Source: Symsagittifera roscoffensis (taxonomy: Eukaryota; Xenacoelomorpha; Acoela; Convolutidae). From it: a stretch of DNA of 64,000 bases. The number at the start of each line of letters is the position of its first letter. Positions within the stretch are counted from its first letter, which is position 1. The stretch spans positions 80,773,574 to 80,837,573 of the forward strand of contig NC_087063.1 of NCBI RefSeq assembly GCF_963678635.1, in the 5' to 3' direction. The notes beneath the pieces are model-generated. The model made no database searches and was not told the origin of the DNA. It worked only from the letters and a program-made list of their open reading frames with translations. The translations under genes and the position numbers were made by a program. This document shows, in pieces, positions 1-10,304 of this stretch.

Positions 1-1076
1 ACTAGAGCTCGAGTGGTGGTACAAGGTACGGTGGTTCAAGAAGACCCTACAACGAGGAAGACACTCCGTGACGAGTATTGGGACAAGACCGAAGAAGTCT
101 TAAAACAGAGCAGTCTTGGGATAGTGGTCTTGGGACAGGGTCTCGGGACAGTGGTCTTGGGACAGGGTCTTGGGACAGTGGTCTTGGGACAGGGTCTTGG
201 GACAGTGGTCTTGGGACAGTGGTCTTGGGACAGGGTCTTGGGACAGTGGTCTTGGGACAGTGGTCTTGGGACAGGGTCTTGGGACAGGGTCTTGGGACAG
301 TGGTCTTGGGACAGGGTCTTGGGACAGTGGTCTTGGGACAGTGGTCTTGGGACAGGGTCTTGGGACAGGGTCTTGGGACAGGGTCTTGGGACAGTGGTCT
401 TGGGACAGTGGTCTTGGGACAGGGTCTTGGGACAGTGGTCCTGGGACAGTCTTGGGACAGTGGTCTTGGGACACTAGTCTTGGGACACTAGTCTTGGGAC
501 ACCAGCCTTGGGACACTGGTCTTGGGACACTACCCTTGGGACACTAGTCTTGGGATACCAGCCTTGGGACAGTAGTCTTGGGACACTAGCCTTGGGACAC
601 TAGTCTTGGGACAGTAGTCTTGGGACACTGGTCTTGGGACACTACCCTTGGGACAGTAGTCTTGGGACACTAGCCTTGGGACACTAGCCTTGGGACAGTA
701 GTCTTGGGACACTAGCCTTGGGACACTGGTCTTGGGACAGTAGTCTTGGGACACTAGTCTTGGAACAGTGGTCTTGGTACAAGGGTCTTAGGACACTAGC
801 GGAGAGTACTGTGATAGTGACGAATAGTCTTGGGACGGTATAGAAATTGAAGTCAAATTACAACAAGTGCGTTTTAAGACAGAATAAGACAAATCGAAAT
901 AGGTAGGGTTAAGACCAAATTAAGGAAAATTTTTCGGAGGTTTTAGAAAGAGAATTGGATAAGGTTTTTAACACGTTGTACAGAGTTTGTTACCACAAAA
1001 AATATTTTTTTTTACCCTTAGAATAGAATCGTGTATATAATAAAATTGTAAATAGAAGCAGTTGTAAATAGAAATA
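1..1076 (+). other. 5' leader of giant LTR element, copy 1 (partial)
   Basis: This stretch precedes the gag-pol ORF and holds no credible gene. Most of it is a minisatellite (listed separately), followed by about 290 bases of AT-rich sequence up to the ATG at 1077. Copy 2 has a 3-kb repeat-rich leader in the same place, so this is best read as the 3' part of a long leader. The 5' LTR of copy 1 would then lie upstream of the window. No primer-binding site is visible here. Confidence 0.7.
108..779 (+). repeat. Minisatellite of 13/14-bp units in the leader
   Basis: About 48 head-to-tail units share the core TCTTGGGACA. The first half alternates 13-base units ending GGG with 14-base units ending GTGG. 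From about 470 the units change to TCTTGGGACACTAG and CCTTGGGACACTAG variants. Mixed 13/14 spacing leaves long stretches open in several frames on both strands, so the apparent ORFs here (13-477, 78-491, 170-547, 100-516, 530-754) are artefacts of the repeat. Order and variant structure suggest expansion from the centre of each half. Confidence 0.95.
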
Positions 1077-4000
1077 ATGAGGCGGAGTAGGGTACCGGTG
1101 CTCGAAAAAAGGTCAAGTGGATCAAACACGAAGTATAATTCATCGCTGCGCGGAACGACATCAACGGGCCCAAAGATAACGAAGACGAATTTTTCAGTTA
1201 ACATGGTCAGCACAAGGAGTACAGCGGAGAACAGGGCGAAAGAGGGCACGGAAGGGGAGCGAGTAGAACCCACCATCGAGATTGATCTAGAGACACCAGA
1301 TCAAAGTGTGGATGAAACAAGGAAGATGGCGACAGAGTCAACTCCAATGCCCAATGCAGAGGAACCGAACCAGAAACCCATAGAGTTCTCACCGATAGAT
1401 GACGCGGAAGATGCAATAGGCAACACCAAAGAAACGGTGAAAGAAGACTCTCAAGTAAAGAGGACATCTTTTACGGAAAAATTGGGAATAATGTTCGGAA
1501 TAAAAACGAAAGAAAACGTGACTGAAGAACCGAAAGCAGAAAGAGCACGAACATTTGGTACAGTGAGCACGAAAACGACAGAAACCGGCCAGAATGAGGA
1601 ACAAGCTAAAGCAGAGGCTAAGGCCGAAGAGAAACTCACGGCTGACCATGAAGAGACTACCATTGAGCTGGGCGACTTGTTGGCGAAATTAAATCAGATC
1701 GACAAAAGACTTAAGAACAGTGAAGAAGACAGAGAGGTGATAAAAAAGGAGATAAGATACAACAAGCACGAGTATCTAGACAGTTATTTTAACCTGGCTA
1801 AGGCAACAGAGGAGAGACTCAAGGAGATGTCAGACAAGGTAGAAGCCACCAATGAAGAACGAGAAAAGAACATCAAAACAGACATGCAACAGTTGAAGAA
1901 CCGATATGATGATGTCAACAGCCAATTAGGGAGCCTGGAAAGGAGAATGGACACAATGAGCAAGAGTCAAGCCGAGAGTTCGTGTGCAATACAGGCGAAG
2001 TTGGATGCAATCTTGAGAGGTTCTACTCCACAAGAAAGACCGGCAGCGGATCGTACGCAAAGCACCAGAGTTGACTTTGTAGAACCACAAAGGAACAAAC
2101 GGCAATCGACACCGTTGCCCTTAACCAGGGATGCGATAAGCATAGCACCAACAACTGCGAAAACAATAATGAAGAATGGAACGTCGAATACAACGGCTGC
2201 TCCGGGAGATTCAACAGCTAACAGCAACACAGGACCAGATGCTATGACATGGGCCAGCACTTGGGAGATGATGAACAGGACTCTAGAGGCCTTCGCCACG
2301 AGGAACACTGACTCGAGCGACAGGAGAGAGGGAAAATCAAGAAAGACATTCAAGAAGCCAAAAGAATTCAAGGACGACTCCGATGGATGCATTGACACTT
2401 GGGTGGAAGTGATGAGATTACATCTAGAGCAAGACAACTTGAGTGACGAAAGGCAAGCATGTACAGCCATACTGAGCAACTTGGAAGGAACGGCATTAAA
2501 ATGCGTGGTCGCAAAGAAGGAGGAAGAACGCGACACCGCGGACAAGATCTTCGAGATATTGCTGAATCGATTCGGGTCAGGCATGAAGGGTCACCAAGCG
2601 ATGATGCGATTTGAAAAGAGAAGGCAGAGGGACGACGAGTCAATAGATCGGTTCCTAGATGACCTCGAGAGCTTGAGAAGGAGGAGTGACCCAGAGGAGT
2701 CGACAAATAGACGGAACTTTAGCATTGCCTCGAAGTTCATCGATGGGGTGAAAAGTGATGACTTAAGGACAATGTTAGCAACATACTACACATTGTCGAA
2801 GGACAGCGCACCCACCCCAGAAGAAATGAGACAGAAATCAAGAGAATACATGCTGATGAAACCTAAGAAGTACTCATATTCCGAAAACAGGAACACGCAA
2901 GGGGGAGGCCAACCCCAGAGGTCATCATGGTACAAACCTAGAGATGATATGGACAAGCGTAGATCATGCGCGAACTGCGGGTCAGCGGATCATCATGTGG
3001 CTGACTGCACAACGTACAAACAAGGCATGAAGAGCCTAGGTTATGCACCGGATGAAGAGGATATGAGCCAGATGGAGGAACACGAGTACTATAATGGCTT
3101 GATCATCAAGATAGGCGCCAGATGCTTCTTCTGTAATCAGGAGGGGCACTTCAGAATGGATTGTCCCTTGTTCTGGGAAGCGGTCAAGGACCAGAATCAC
3201 CCCAAACATAAGTTGGCATTAGCGGCGGTGCAGAATCAGCGGAACAGGCAAAACGAGTTTGAATCTAGGAACTTGGGGGCACCAAACACCGAATTGCCGA
3301 CGAAGACAGTGAAAGCTGTTACACATGTTAGCGGTGCGTTAGAGTCCGCGGCCGGAAGCTCTCTAGAGATAAATTATGAGAAAGCGGCGACGGAAGCAAT
3401 TGCCAAAGTGAAACAAGATCTGGCTGCGAAAGAAATAGAGCAACGACTAAAGTTGGAGATCGAAAGACAGAATTTTAACGAAGCATTAACCGGATCGAAC
3501 TCAATACCAGAGGCTAGAACGGGCTCAATGAAGACCGGGAATTGTAACACCGTGAAAATGGTGACAGGTAAACCTTTTGGGATATCGAAAATCGGAGCAA
3601 GAATAATGTCGATAATCACAGTGGGCGGACACGAGGTAACCAGAAACTTGAGCGAGCCGAGCGACCAGACGATAATGCACATTGACGTGTATGCAGACTA
3701 CTTGAGTGGAATAAGTCCACAAACGACTTCTAGAGCGCTCAGGGCACTACTCACGAGAGGGGGCAGCAAATCGGTACGTGTTGATAATAGGTACACTGAA
3801 GCTTATGGTCCACACGAGGTCATGCTGAATATAGATGGAATCAACATCTACACAAAGACGATGATAACATGCGACGAAGACCTAATTGGACAAATCTATG
3901 TAGGGAAAGAAGAATTGAAAGTAAGATCGATTGGACACTGCGCTATGCTCGAAGAAGATGCAATGCACATCGGGACGGAAGCAGACGTGACAGGGCACGT

Positions 4001-7000
4001 GCTAGACATAAATGGCAAAAAGACTCAGTTACGTGGATTACTCGACACGGGAGCAGTCTTGAGCGTCATACCAATCGAAACATGGGAAAAAATGGGCTTT
4101 GACAAAGGTGACTTGATAGACTCTAGAATACGGCTGTCAGCTGCAAACAAAGGGGCCCTTCGGGTGTTGGGCAGGACGCCGATAATAGCTCTCAATTTGG
4201 GGGAACGTAACCTGTGGATGAGCTTCATCGTGGTAGAAAACCTAGATGAATCTGACCAATTCATCTTGGGCAGAGACTTCATCAGGAACTTCGACGTAAC
4301 GATTGATCTAAATAATGCAATGTTCAGGATACGGAACCCGGATAGGAGGTACGCAATCAAACCGGTAAATTTAATAATGGCAAATGAAAACAAAGCACCG
4401 GTATTCTTGAGTAGGAGAGTGAGGTTAAAAGCTAATGAAGCGGCAATCGTAAGCTTGAGGATGAAAAATTATAATGAACTAAGTGACAACAAGCAAGTGT
4501 GTATAGTTCCAAATCCTAATAGTCAAAGCGCTGCTGTTTTAGGAAGATCATTTTCGATAACGAAGAGCGGCCTCTGCGTCAGTGTCTTGTTGAATACCCT
4601 TGATATACCGATCACGATACAGAGAGGGAGGAAGCTGGGATATGCTTTACCGGTTAAAACTCGATATGAAACAATTGAAAACTCAAAACAAAATGAAGTT
4701 GTTGATTGTCCCAACCACAGGGACAAAATTTGTATCTTGAGACGATTGCAGAGAATAAAAGATTCTTCAGGTCTTATCAAATCACTTAAGTCAGAAACGG
4801 ACGATGGGCTTTCGAGCTGTTCGAACTTTCCAGAGAGACCCACACTAGATGAAATGCAAATTGATAAACCGGTTCTGCCGGAGATTGAACATTTAAGGGG
4901 CAAACTGAAAGATGAACAGCTCGAAGCTATCAAGGACGTACTAGAGCGAAACGAGGAGGTCTTTTCAAGGCATAAGGCGGATATCGGGTGTTGTAATTTT
5001 GTTGAACATGAAATTGAACTTGAGGAAAACGCGGTACCACACAGGGAGGGGGCGAGGCGCATGACCCCACACAAATCGGACGCGTGTAGAAAAGAAATCG
5101 AAACGTTACTAGAGTATGACATGATAGAACCATCCAAGTCACCGTGGGCGTGTGGAGTAGTGATGGCAAAAAAGAAAGGCGACCAGTTAAGGTTTTGTTG
5201 TGACTTTCGATACCTGAACTCCGTCACGGTGAAGGATGCCTATCCCATACCTAGAATTGATGAGAGCCTCTCGAAGTTAGGTGATGCAAAATTTTTTACG
5301 ACTCTTGATTTAGGCTCGGCTTTTTGGCAGGTACCATTAAGGAAGCAAGACAGGGACAAGACAGGGTTCGCCTGCGAGTTGGGTCTGTTTCAATGGAAAC
5401 GGATGCCGTTTCGACTCTGCAATGCAACAGCCACGTTTCAGCGGCTGATGGCACACGCGTTGATAGGCGTGACGAAGAAGTACGGCAACCTGGTAATGTG
5501 CTACGTGGACGACGTGGTAATAGCGACGCCGACACTAGAAGACCACATCGAGAGGCTTGACGAGGTGTTCGCGTGCATGAAGAGATCGGGGCTGAAGTGT
5601 AAACCATCAAAGTGCGAGATACTCAAGGACTCGATTAAATACTTGGGAAGGATGGTAGATAAGCACGGCATTAGACCTGATCCAGACGCCGTGGAAGCAG
5701 TCCTAACCTGGAAATCACCGAAGACGGAGCACCAGCTGATGAGCTTCCTGGGTTTCGCCAACTATTATAGAGAATTCATCAAGGGCTATGCGGACAAGGT
5801 ATACCCGATGCAACAACTAATGAGACATAAGGGCAAGAAGTTCACGTGGAACAACGCGGCAGAAGAGTCATTCCAGAGAATAAAGAAAGAGCTATGTGAG
5901 GCACCAGTACTGGGTATGCCGACAGAGAAGGGGATGTACGTGCTAGACACGGACGCGTCAGTAGTCGCCATTTCTGGGATTCTCCATCAAGAACAAGAAT
6001 GGAATGGGAAGACAGTCTTGAGACCAATAGCATACGGGAGCAAGGTCCTAAGTGACACAGAAATGAAGTACGGAGCACCGAAAGCAGAGATGTTCGCGGT
6101 GGTCACCTTTGTCGAAAAATACAGAGCATACCTAGGCAGTGAGCCCTTCAAGCTGCGAGTCGACAACCGAGCACTAAGCTGGCTGAAAACGTACTCAATG
6201 GACCAGAGCTATATTGGGAGGTGGATAGTTCGCTTGGATGGATACAACATGATAATTGAGCACAGAACACGAGATAAACATCAAAATGCTGACAGCTTGA
6301 GTAAGAAGACGGAGTTCTACGAGAGGCAAGAACAAAGAGAGGCGGACAGACCTGAGATCAAAGACGGCTTCTCCTTTATGGACAAAGAAACGTACGACAG
6401 TCTTCCACTCACGAGATGGCTGGACAAATCAGGCAAACCGATAGAAGATCATCCCGAATTGCCGAAAGAGCCTCTTGAAAAGACCATCTTGAAGAAAAAT
6501 AGAGGGATTCCGATAGGAATAATGCTCAAGTCCAAGATCGTGAGGGAGACACTCAAGGCAAAAGGTTATGATCTCACCCAGGTAGAGGAGGGAACGGTCC
6601 GAATAGATGAAGGCTTAATGAGGTTGCTTGAGAAACTATCAGATGACAAGCCCGTGATCCAAGGGAAAGGTCAGGAGGCACCGGAACTAACCATACTTCG
6701 GAGAGAAGAAACAGTGAACAATACTGACGTCTCAAAAGGAAGCATCACTGATAGCAAGGAAGTTGTGCGATCACTAGTTGAAAAAATCCCCGACAAAATT
6801 CTGGAGCAGACAAAAGTCAGGGATAAGAAAGTAACATTCAGAGAAGAAGTTGAACACCTGGGACTAGATCAAGAGTCCGGGGAGTGGTCCAGATTCATGG
6901 AAGAAGACGAAACCGGAGAAGGGAAATTGTCCGGGGAGCGTGAAGAATGGGATGAAGACTCGGATGAGAGCAGCGAAGACCAAGACAGTCTATGCATGAT

Positions 7001-9884
7001 ACTGGCGGAAGAGAAGATAAGACAGCACGACAGGGAATTACAGACGGATCCATCTTCAGGGACGTACAATCTGGAAACACAAGAGGTACGAGGTGGTGAA
7101 GAGCTCGAGAAAATAGCAGTTTCAAGAAAACCACTAAGGGAACTATCGTGCAACTCAAACGTCAGAACGAATCTGGTACCAGAAGACGACATGAAAATCG
7201 TGAAAAGGATGATTTGTGTGAAGCTGAGTGATGACACCCACAACCCTGGTGAAATGAATGGACAGATCATGGCGCTAAAGGAGCACGTTAAGGCGAGATA
7301 CAGGCTGTCTGACCTAATAAGGGCCCAGAAGAATGACAAAATGACAAGTAACCTCTCCAAATGGATCCATTCGGGAGTCAAGGAGAAGGGGGAACTTGAG
7401 GAAGACAGCTACAAGATCTTGAGCCAGTTCTACAAGGAAAAGAGAGATTTACTTTATCACACAGCTGAAGGGGTGGTAGCGTGCAAGAGAAGAGATGAGG
7501 AAAAAATATTACACAAACACAACCTCATCATACTACCACAATTGTACCAAACGGAGGTGCTTTTCAGATCACACGACCAGATGGGCCACCAGGGGATAGA
7601 TAAAGTACAACAAAGGATACTTCACAGGTTTGATTGGCCGGGAATGAGAAAAGCTTGCGAGAGATGGGTGAATGCCTGCCTAGCATGCCTTCAAGTAAAA
7701 GACCCAAGGAAGATGAAGTTTCCCCTCAAGTCTGTCGAGAGTTCGGAATTCAATGAAGTGGTGCAGATAGACCATCAGAAAATCTGCATGACGGAGTCGG
7801 GTTATAACCAAATACTAGTTATAATAGATCACTTCACCAAGTTGGCGGAAGCGGTTCCGTGCCAGACAGCCTCGGCAGAGGAGACATGTGATCACCTGAT
7901 AACGCATTGGATATCGCGATATGGTTGTCCAATGACTTTCCAGTCAGACAACGGCAAGGCTTTTGTGGGGGACTTGACAAAAGAATTGATGAAGAGATCA
8001 CACATTGCTCAAGCGCACTCGACGACCTATCATCCACAGACCAATGGGTTGGTAGAGAGACAGAACAGGACACTGGTCAACATGCTCAGGGTGTACTGCT
8101 CGAGATACATGACGGACTGGGACAAATACCTGCCACAGGTAGTAGGAGCCTATAATAGTACTCAGCACTCAACGACGGGTATCAGTCCTTTCATGATGTT
8201 GACAGGCAGGGAAAGGGCAATGCCTATAACATTCTTTTACCCGGAGTACGAGGGGAAGAGGACGTCACCTCAAGCATACGTGAAGGAAGCGATCAAAAGA
8301 CAACAAGAGCTAAACGAGCTATGTCGGAGAAACACGGCGCAAGCGCAAATGAGGCAACGCAAGAAATATGACGAAAAGATACTAAGAGCAAAGCCATACG
8401 AAGTGGGCCAATACGTGTGGGTCTTCCAAAATGTCATACCGCCCAAGGGAACAAAGAAACTACTCAAGAAATGGAGAGGACCGTTCATGATTACGGAAGT
8501 ACATCAACAAGGACGGTTCTATCGCTTGAGTACAGGGCGAGCAGCACATTACGAAAATCTGAAGCCTCATGTCCCGTCCCCGGAGGACTGGTGCCTACCA
8601 AGAGACATGGAAGGTCTTGAGTACCTGGTGGTGGAACCAGCGTGCGAAGTGAATGAGAAAGGCACTAGAGAGAAAAATGATGGTAATGAGAACTTGAGTT
8701 TGGACGACAACGAAAAGATAGAAGTGGAGTCGGATGCAGGTTCATTTGTAGAAGAAGACTGGAACGACCCAGAGCAAAACGAGGTACCGAAGTGGATGGA
8801 GCCGGATCGACCAACACCACCGGAAACCAGGACTGGCAATCGTAAACGCACAGGCATGAGGTACAATAGGTACGGGGATGACTTCTTGATCGATAAGATA
8901 CAGCCAGACAAGTTGGGCGATGAACTACTAAGCGCAGGCGAACTGGAAGCCGGAGAGGAATGGCAGGTCATTGACGATGGTGGACATTATCCGCAGGGTG
9001 ATTACTCGACGCCAGAATTGGAGACGGATCTCGAGCAGAGTGAAATAGAAAGGAGGGAGAACACGAACTTGAGGATTCTAGAGTGGATGCGTGATGTCAA
9101 GGACGAGAGCCACGAAGGACAAAGCATTCAGCAAGTCGATATATCAGCAGCAAATTACATGAAGACAGAGGACCCTCTTTTCGGATGGACAGCAACAGAC
9201 AGGCCACTGGACATCCCTAAGGACAATTCAGACCCGACTACATCGACGGGGACGTCGATAAATATTTTTGTCCGGGGAGTGGGGGTAGGACTTACCCACA
9301 CCGAAAATTTGATGATAAAGAAGCTCAAGGAAGTGAGGGAAACAAGCGGATTGGAACTGGAGGAAGAAGAACCAGAGCCTACCATAGGAAGGAATTTCAA
9401 AACGAAATTCGAAATACCCAATGAATACTCAGAGAACATCATGATAACAGATAGCGACTTCATCCTGTCAAACAGGACCAGCGCGATCTGCATCACGGCG
9501 GATATGAGTTTCAAATCAAGATTGGAGGCTGACTTCAAAAGAGAGTACCAGAACGTAGAGTTTCTGTTCAGACAGAGGCCAGGACTGGGAGGCATAGCAG
9601 CGCTTCCACCGTCAGTGGCACAAGTCCCGGGCAAATACCTCTGCTTCCTAGTAACGAGAGTCAACGACAGAAACACAATTGATCCCGAACACGTGATATT
9701 GGCACTGACAAGACTACGTGACTTCATGATTGAAAGAGGAATAGTGGAGGTCTCGATGCCGGTGTACGACCCAAACAGGGGCAAACTGAGCTCGAGGGAA
9801 TTGTACGCTATCCTACATGTGGTCTTTGCAGAAACAGAGATAATGGTGCATCTTCACAAGAAGTACTACTTGAGCATCGCCTGA
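1077..9884 (+). CDS. Gag-Pol polyprotein of giant Ty3/gypsy-like element with macro-like C-terminus, copy 1
   Basis: One uninterrupted 2,935-codon ORF should supply capsid and all replication enzymes. Domains in order: a coiled-coil Gag N-terminus (about 195-310); a retrotransposon capsid region (about 390-580); two CCHC knuckles (C631-C644 and C683-C696); an aspartic protease with DTG at 990-992; reverse transcriptase with YVDD at 1476-1479; RNase H with DTD at 1624-1626; an acidic linker; an HHCC zinc domain (about 2165-2206); an integrase core with D2232, D2291 and E2327 (DD35E); an SH3-like tail (about 2440-2500); and a macro-domain-like module (about 2785-2930). Gag and Pol are fused with no stop or frameshift. 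The ATG at 1077 was chosen because copy 2 has a similar N-terminus (SRxP followed by KRxSS); a second ATG lies at 1204. The RT motif usually read as MPFGL is MPFRL here (R1446). Identification as Ty3-like Pol is firm; the macro assignment is by eye. Confidence 0.95.
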   Translation: MRRSRVPVLEKRSSGSNTKYNSSLRGTTSTGPKITKTNFSVNMVSTRSTAENRAKEGTEGERVEPTIEIDLETPDQSVDETRKMATESTPMPNAEEPNQKPIEFSPIDDAEDAIGNTKETVKEDSQVKRTSFTEKLGIMFGIKTKENVTEEPKAERARTFGTVSTKTTETGQNEEQAKAEAKAEEKLTADHEETTIELGDLLAKLNQIDKRLKNSEEDREVIKKEIRYNKHEYLDSYFNLAKATEERLKEMSDKVEATNEEREKNIKTDMQQLKNRYDDVNSQLGSLERRMDTMSKSQAESSCAIQAKLDAILRGSTPQERPAADRTQSTRVDFVEPQRNKRQSTPLPLTRDAISIAPTTAKTIMKNGTSNTTAAPGDSTANSNTGPDAMTWASTWEMMNRTLEAFATRNTDSSDRREGKSRKTFKKPKEFKDDSDGCIDTWVEVMRLHLEQDNLSDERQACTAILSNLEGTALKCVVAKKEEERDTADKIFEILLNRFGSGMKGHQAMMRFEKRRQRDDESIDRFLDDLESLRRRSDPEESTNRRNFSIASKFIDGVKSDDLRTMLATYYTLSKDSAPTPEEMRQKSREYMLMKPKKYSYSENRNTQGGGQPQRSSWYKPRDDMDKRRSCANCGSADHHVADCTTYKQGMKSLGYAPDEEDMSQMEEHEYYNGLIIKIGARCFFCNQEGHFRMDCPLFWEAVKDQNHPKHKLALAAVQNQRNRQNEFESRNLGAPNTELPTKTVKAVTHVSGALESAAGSSLEINYEKAATEAIAKVKQDLAAKEIEQRLKLEIERQNFNEALTGSNSIPEARTGSMKTGNCNTVKMVTGKPFGISKIGARIMSIITVGGHEVTRNLSEPSDQTIMHIDVYADYLSGISPQTTSRALRALLTRGGSKSVRVDNRYTEAYGPHEVMLNIDGINIYTKTMITCDEDLIGQIYVGKEELKVRSIGHCAMLEEDAMHIGTEADVTGHVLDINGKKTQLRGLLDTGAVLSVIPIETWEKMGFDKGDLIDSRIRLSAANKGALRVLGRTPIIALNLGERNLWMSFIVVENLDESDQFILGRDFIRNFDVTIDLNNAMFRIRNPDRRYAIKPVNLIMANENKAPVFLSRRVRLKANEAAIVSLRMKNYNELSDNKQVCIVPNPNSQSAAVLGRSFSITKSGLCVSVLLNTLDIPITIQRGRKLGYALPVKTRYETIENSKQNEVVDCPNHRDKICILRRLQRIKDSSGLIKSLKSETDDGLSSCSNFPERPTLDEMQIDKPVLPEIEHLRGKLKDEQLEAIKDVLERNEEVFSRHKADIGCCNFVEHEIELEENAVPHREGARRMTPHKSDACRKEIETLLEYDMIEPSKSPWACGVVMAKKKGDQLRFCCDFRYLNSVTVKDAYPIPRIDESLSKLGDAKFFTTLDLGSAFWQVPLRKQDRDKTGFACELGLFQWKRMPFRLCNATATFQRLMAHALIGVTKKYGNLVMCYVDDVVIATPTLEDHIERLDEVFACMKRSGLKCKPSKCEILKDSIKYLGRMVDKHGIRPDPDAVEAVLTWKSPKTEHQLMSFLGFANYYREFIKGYADKVYPMQQLMRHKGKKFTWNNAAEESFQRIKKELCEAPVLGMPTEKGMYVLDTDASVVAISGILHQEQEWNGKTVLRPIAYGSKVLSDTEMKYGAPKAEMFAVVTFVEKYRAYLGSEPFKLRVDNRALSWLKTYSMDQSYIGRWIVRLDGYNMIIEHRTRDKHQNADSLSKKTEFYERQEQREADRPEIKDGFSFMDKETYDSLPLTRWLDKSGKPIEDHPELPKEPLEKTILKKNRGIPIGIMLKSKIVRETLKAKGYDLTQVEEGTVRIDEGLMRLLEKLSDDKPVIQGKGQEAPELTILRREETVNNTDVSKGSITDSKEVVRSLVEKIPDKILEQTKVRDKKVTFREEVEHLGLDQESGEWSRFMEEDETGEGKLSGEREEWDEDSDESSEDQDSLCMILAEEKIRQHDRELQTDPSSGTYNLETQEVRGGEELEKIAVSRKPLRELSCNSNVRTNLVPEDDMKIVKRMICVKLSDDTHNPGEMNGQIMALKEHVKARYRLSDLIRAQKNDKMTSNLSKWIHSGVKEKGELEEDSYKILSQFYKEKRDLLYHTAEGVVACKRRDEEKILHKHNLIILPQLYQTEVLFRSHDQMGHQGIDKVQQRILHRFDWPGMRKACERWVNACLACLQVKDPRKMKFPLKSVESSEFNEVVQIDHQKICMTESGYNQILVIIDHFTKLAEAVPCQTASAEETCDHLITHWISRYGCPMTFQSDNGKAFVGDLTKELMKRSHIAQAHSTTYHPQTNGLVERQNRTLVNMLRVYCSRYMTDWDKYLPQVVGAYNSTQHSTTGISPFMMLTGRERAMPITFFYPEYEGKRTSPQAYVKEAIKRQQELNELCRRNTAQAQMRQRKKYDEKILRAKPYEVGQYVWVFQNVIPPKGTKKLLKKWRGPFMITEVHQQGRFYRLSTGRAAHYENLKPHVPSPEDWCLPRDMEGLEYLVVEPACEVNEKGTREKNDGNENLSLDDNEKIEVESDAGSFVEEDWNDPEQNEVPKWMEPDRPTPPETRTGNRKRTGMRYNRYGDDFLIDKIQPDKLGDELLSAGELEAGEEWQVIDDGGHYPQGDYSTPELETDLEQSEIERRENTNLRILEWMRDVKDESHEGQSIQQVDISAANYMKTEDPLFGWTATDRPLDIPKDNSDPTTSTGTSINIFVRGVGVGLTHTENLMIKKLKEVRETSGLELEEEEPEPTIGRNFKTKFEIPNEYSENIMITDSDFILSNRTSAICITADMSFKSRLEADFKREYQNVEFLFRQRPGLGGIAALPPSVAQVPGKYLCFLVTRVNDRNTIDPEHVILALTRLRDFMIERGIVEVSMPVYDPNRGKLSSRELYAILHVVFAETEIMVHLHKKYYLSIA

Positions 9885-10147
9885 GTCGGGTACATGGAAG
9901 TACCAGGTCGGGTGTGAGGGAGGAGTCTTGAGTCAGGTACTGGGGTGCGGCGCAGGTAAAGGGATCTTAAGATGTGATTGGCATGACAATTGAATTTTAA
10001 AAGAAAGAATTGATGGTGCTAAAACATAAAATGAATCTGCATGTTCTTAAGGGAGATCCAATCAAATTGTTTTAAGTGATATGTGAATGATAAGATTTTA
10101 ATCATATGGGTAGAAGGGGGGTCTCTAGGTTAGGAACGTGACATACT

Positions 10148-10174
10148 AAGTTTTAATGAGCTTTATGTTTTCAG
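10148..10174 (+). promoter_or_regulatory. Candidate 3' splice site for ORF2 mRNA
   Basis: A TACTAAG branch-point-like heptamer (from 10144) is followed by a T-rich run and TTTTCAG ending at 10174, with the exon starting ATCAAG. The ORF2 ATG lies 232 bases downstream. Copy 2 has TTTTCTAG followed by ATCC at the equivalent place. The donor is expected in the leader but I could not pick one. Confidence 0.55.
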
Positions 10175-10304
10175 ATCAAGTTTGAAAACAAAGTTGAATA
10201 TCCAACTACACTCAAGCGAGAAACAGAAAAAGAGAATCTTGATTGAACACGCGACAATCCGGATCTACAGCAAGTGCTTGCAAGAGAAGATTTCTAGAGA
10301 TTTC

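Noticed and set aside
13-754. Overlapping ORFs of 74-154 codons on both strands at the window start
   Set aside because: They are translations of the TCTTGGGACA minisatellite; the 13/14-base unit spacing leaves long stretches open in several frames.
108-779. Possible CRISPR-like array
   Set aside because: Units are contiguous, with no unique spacers, and the context is eukaryotic.
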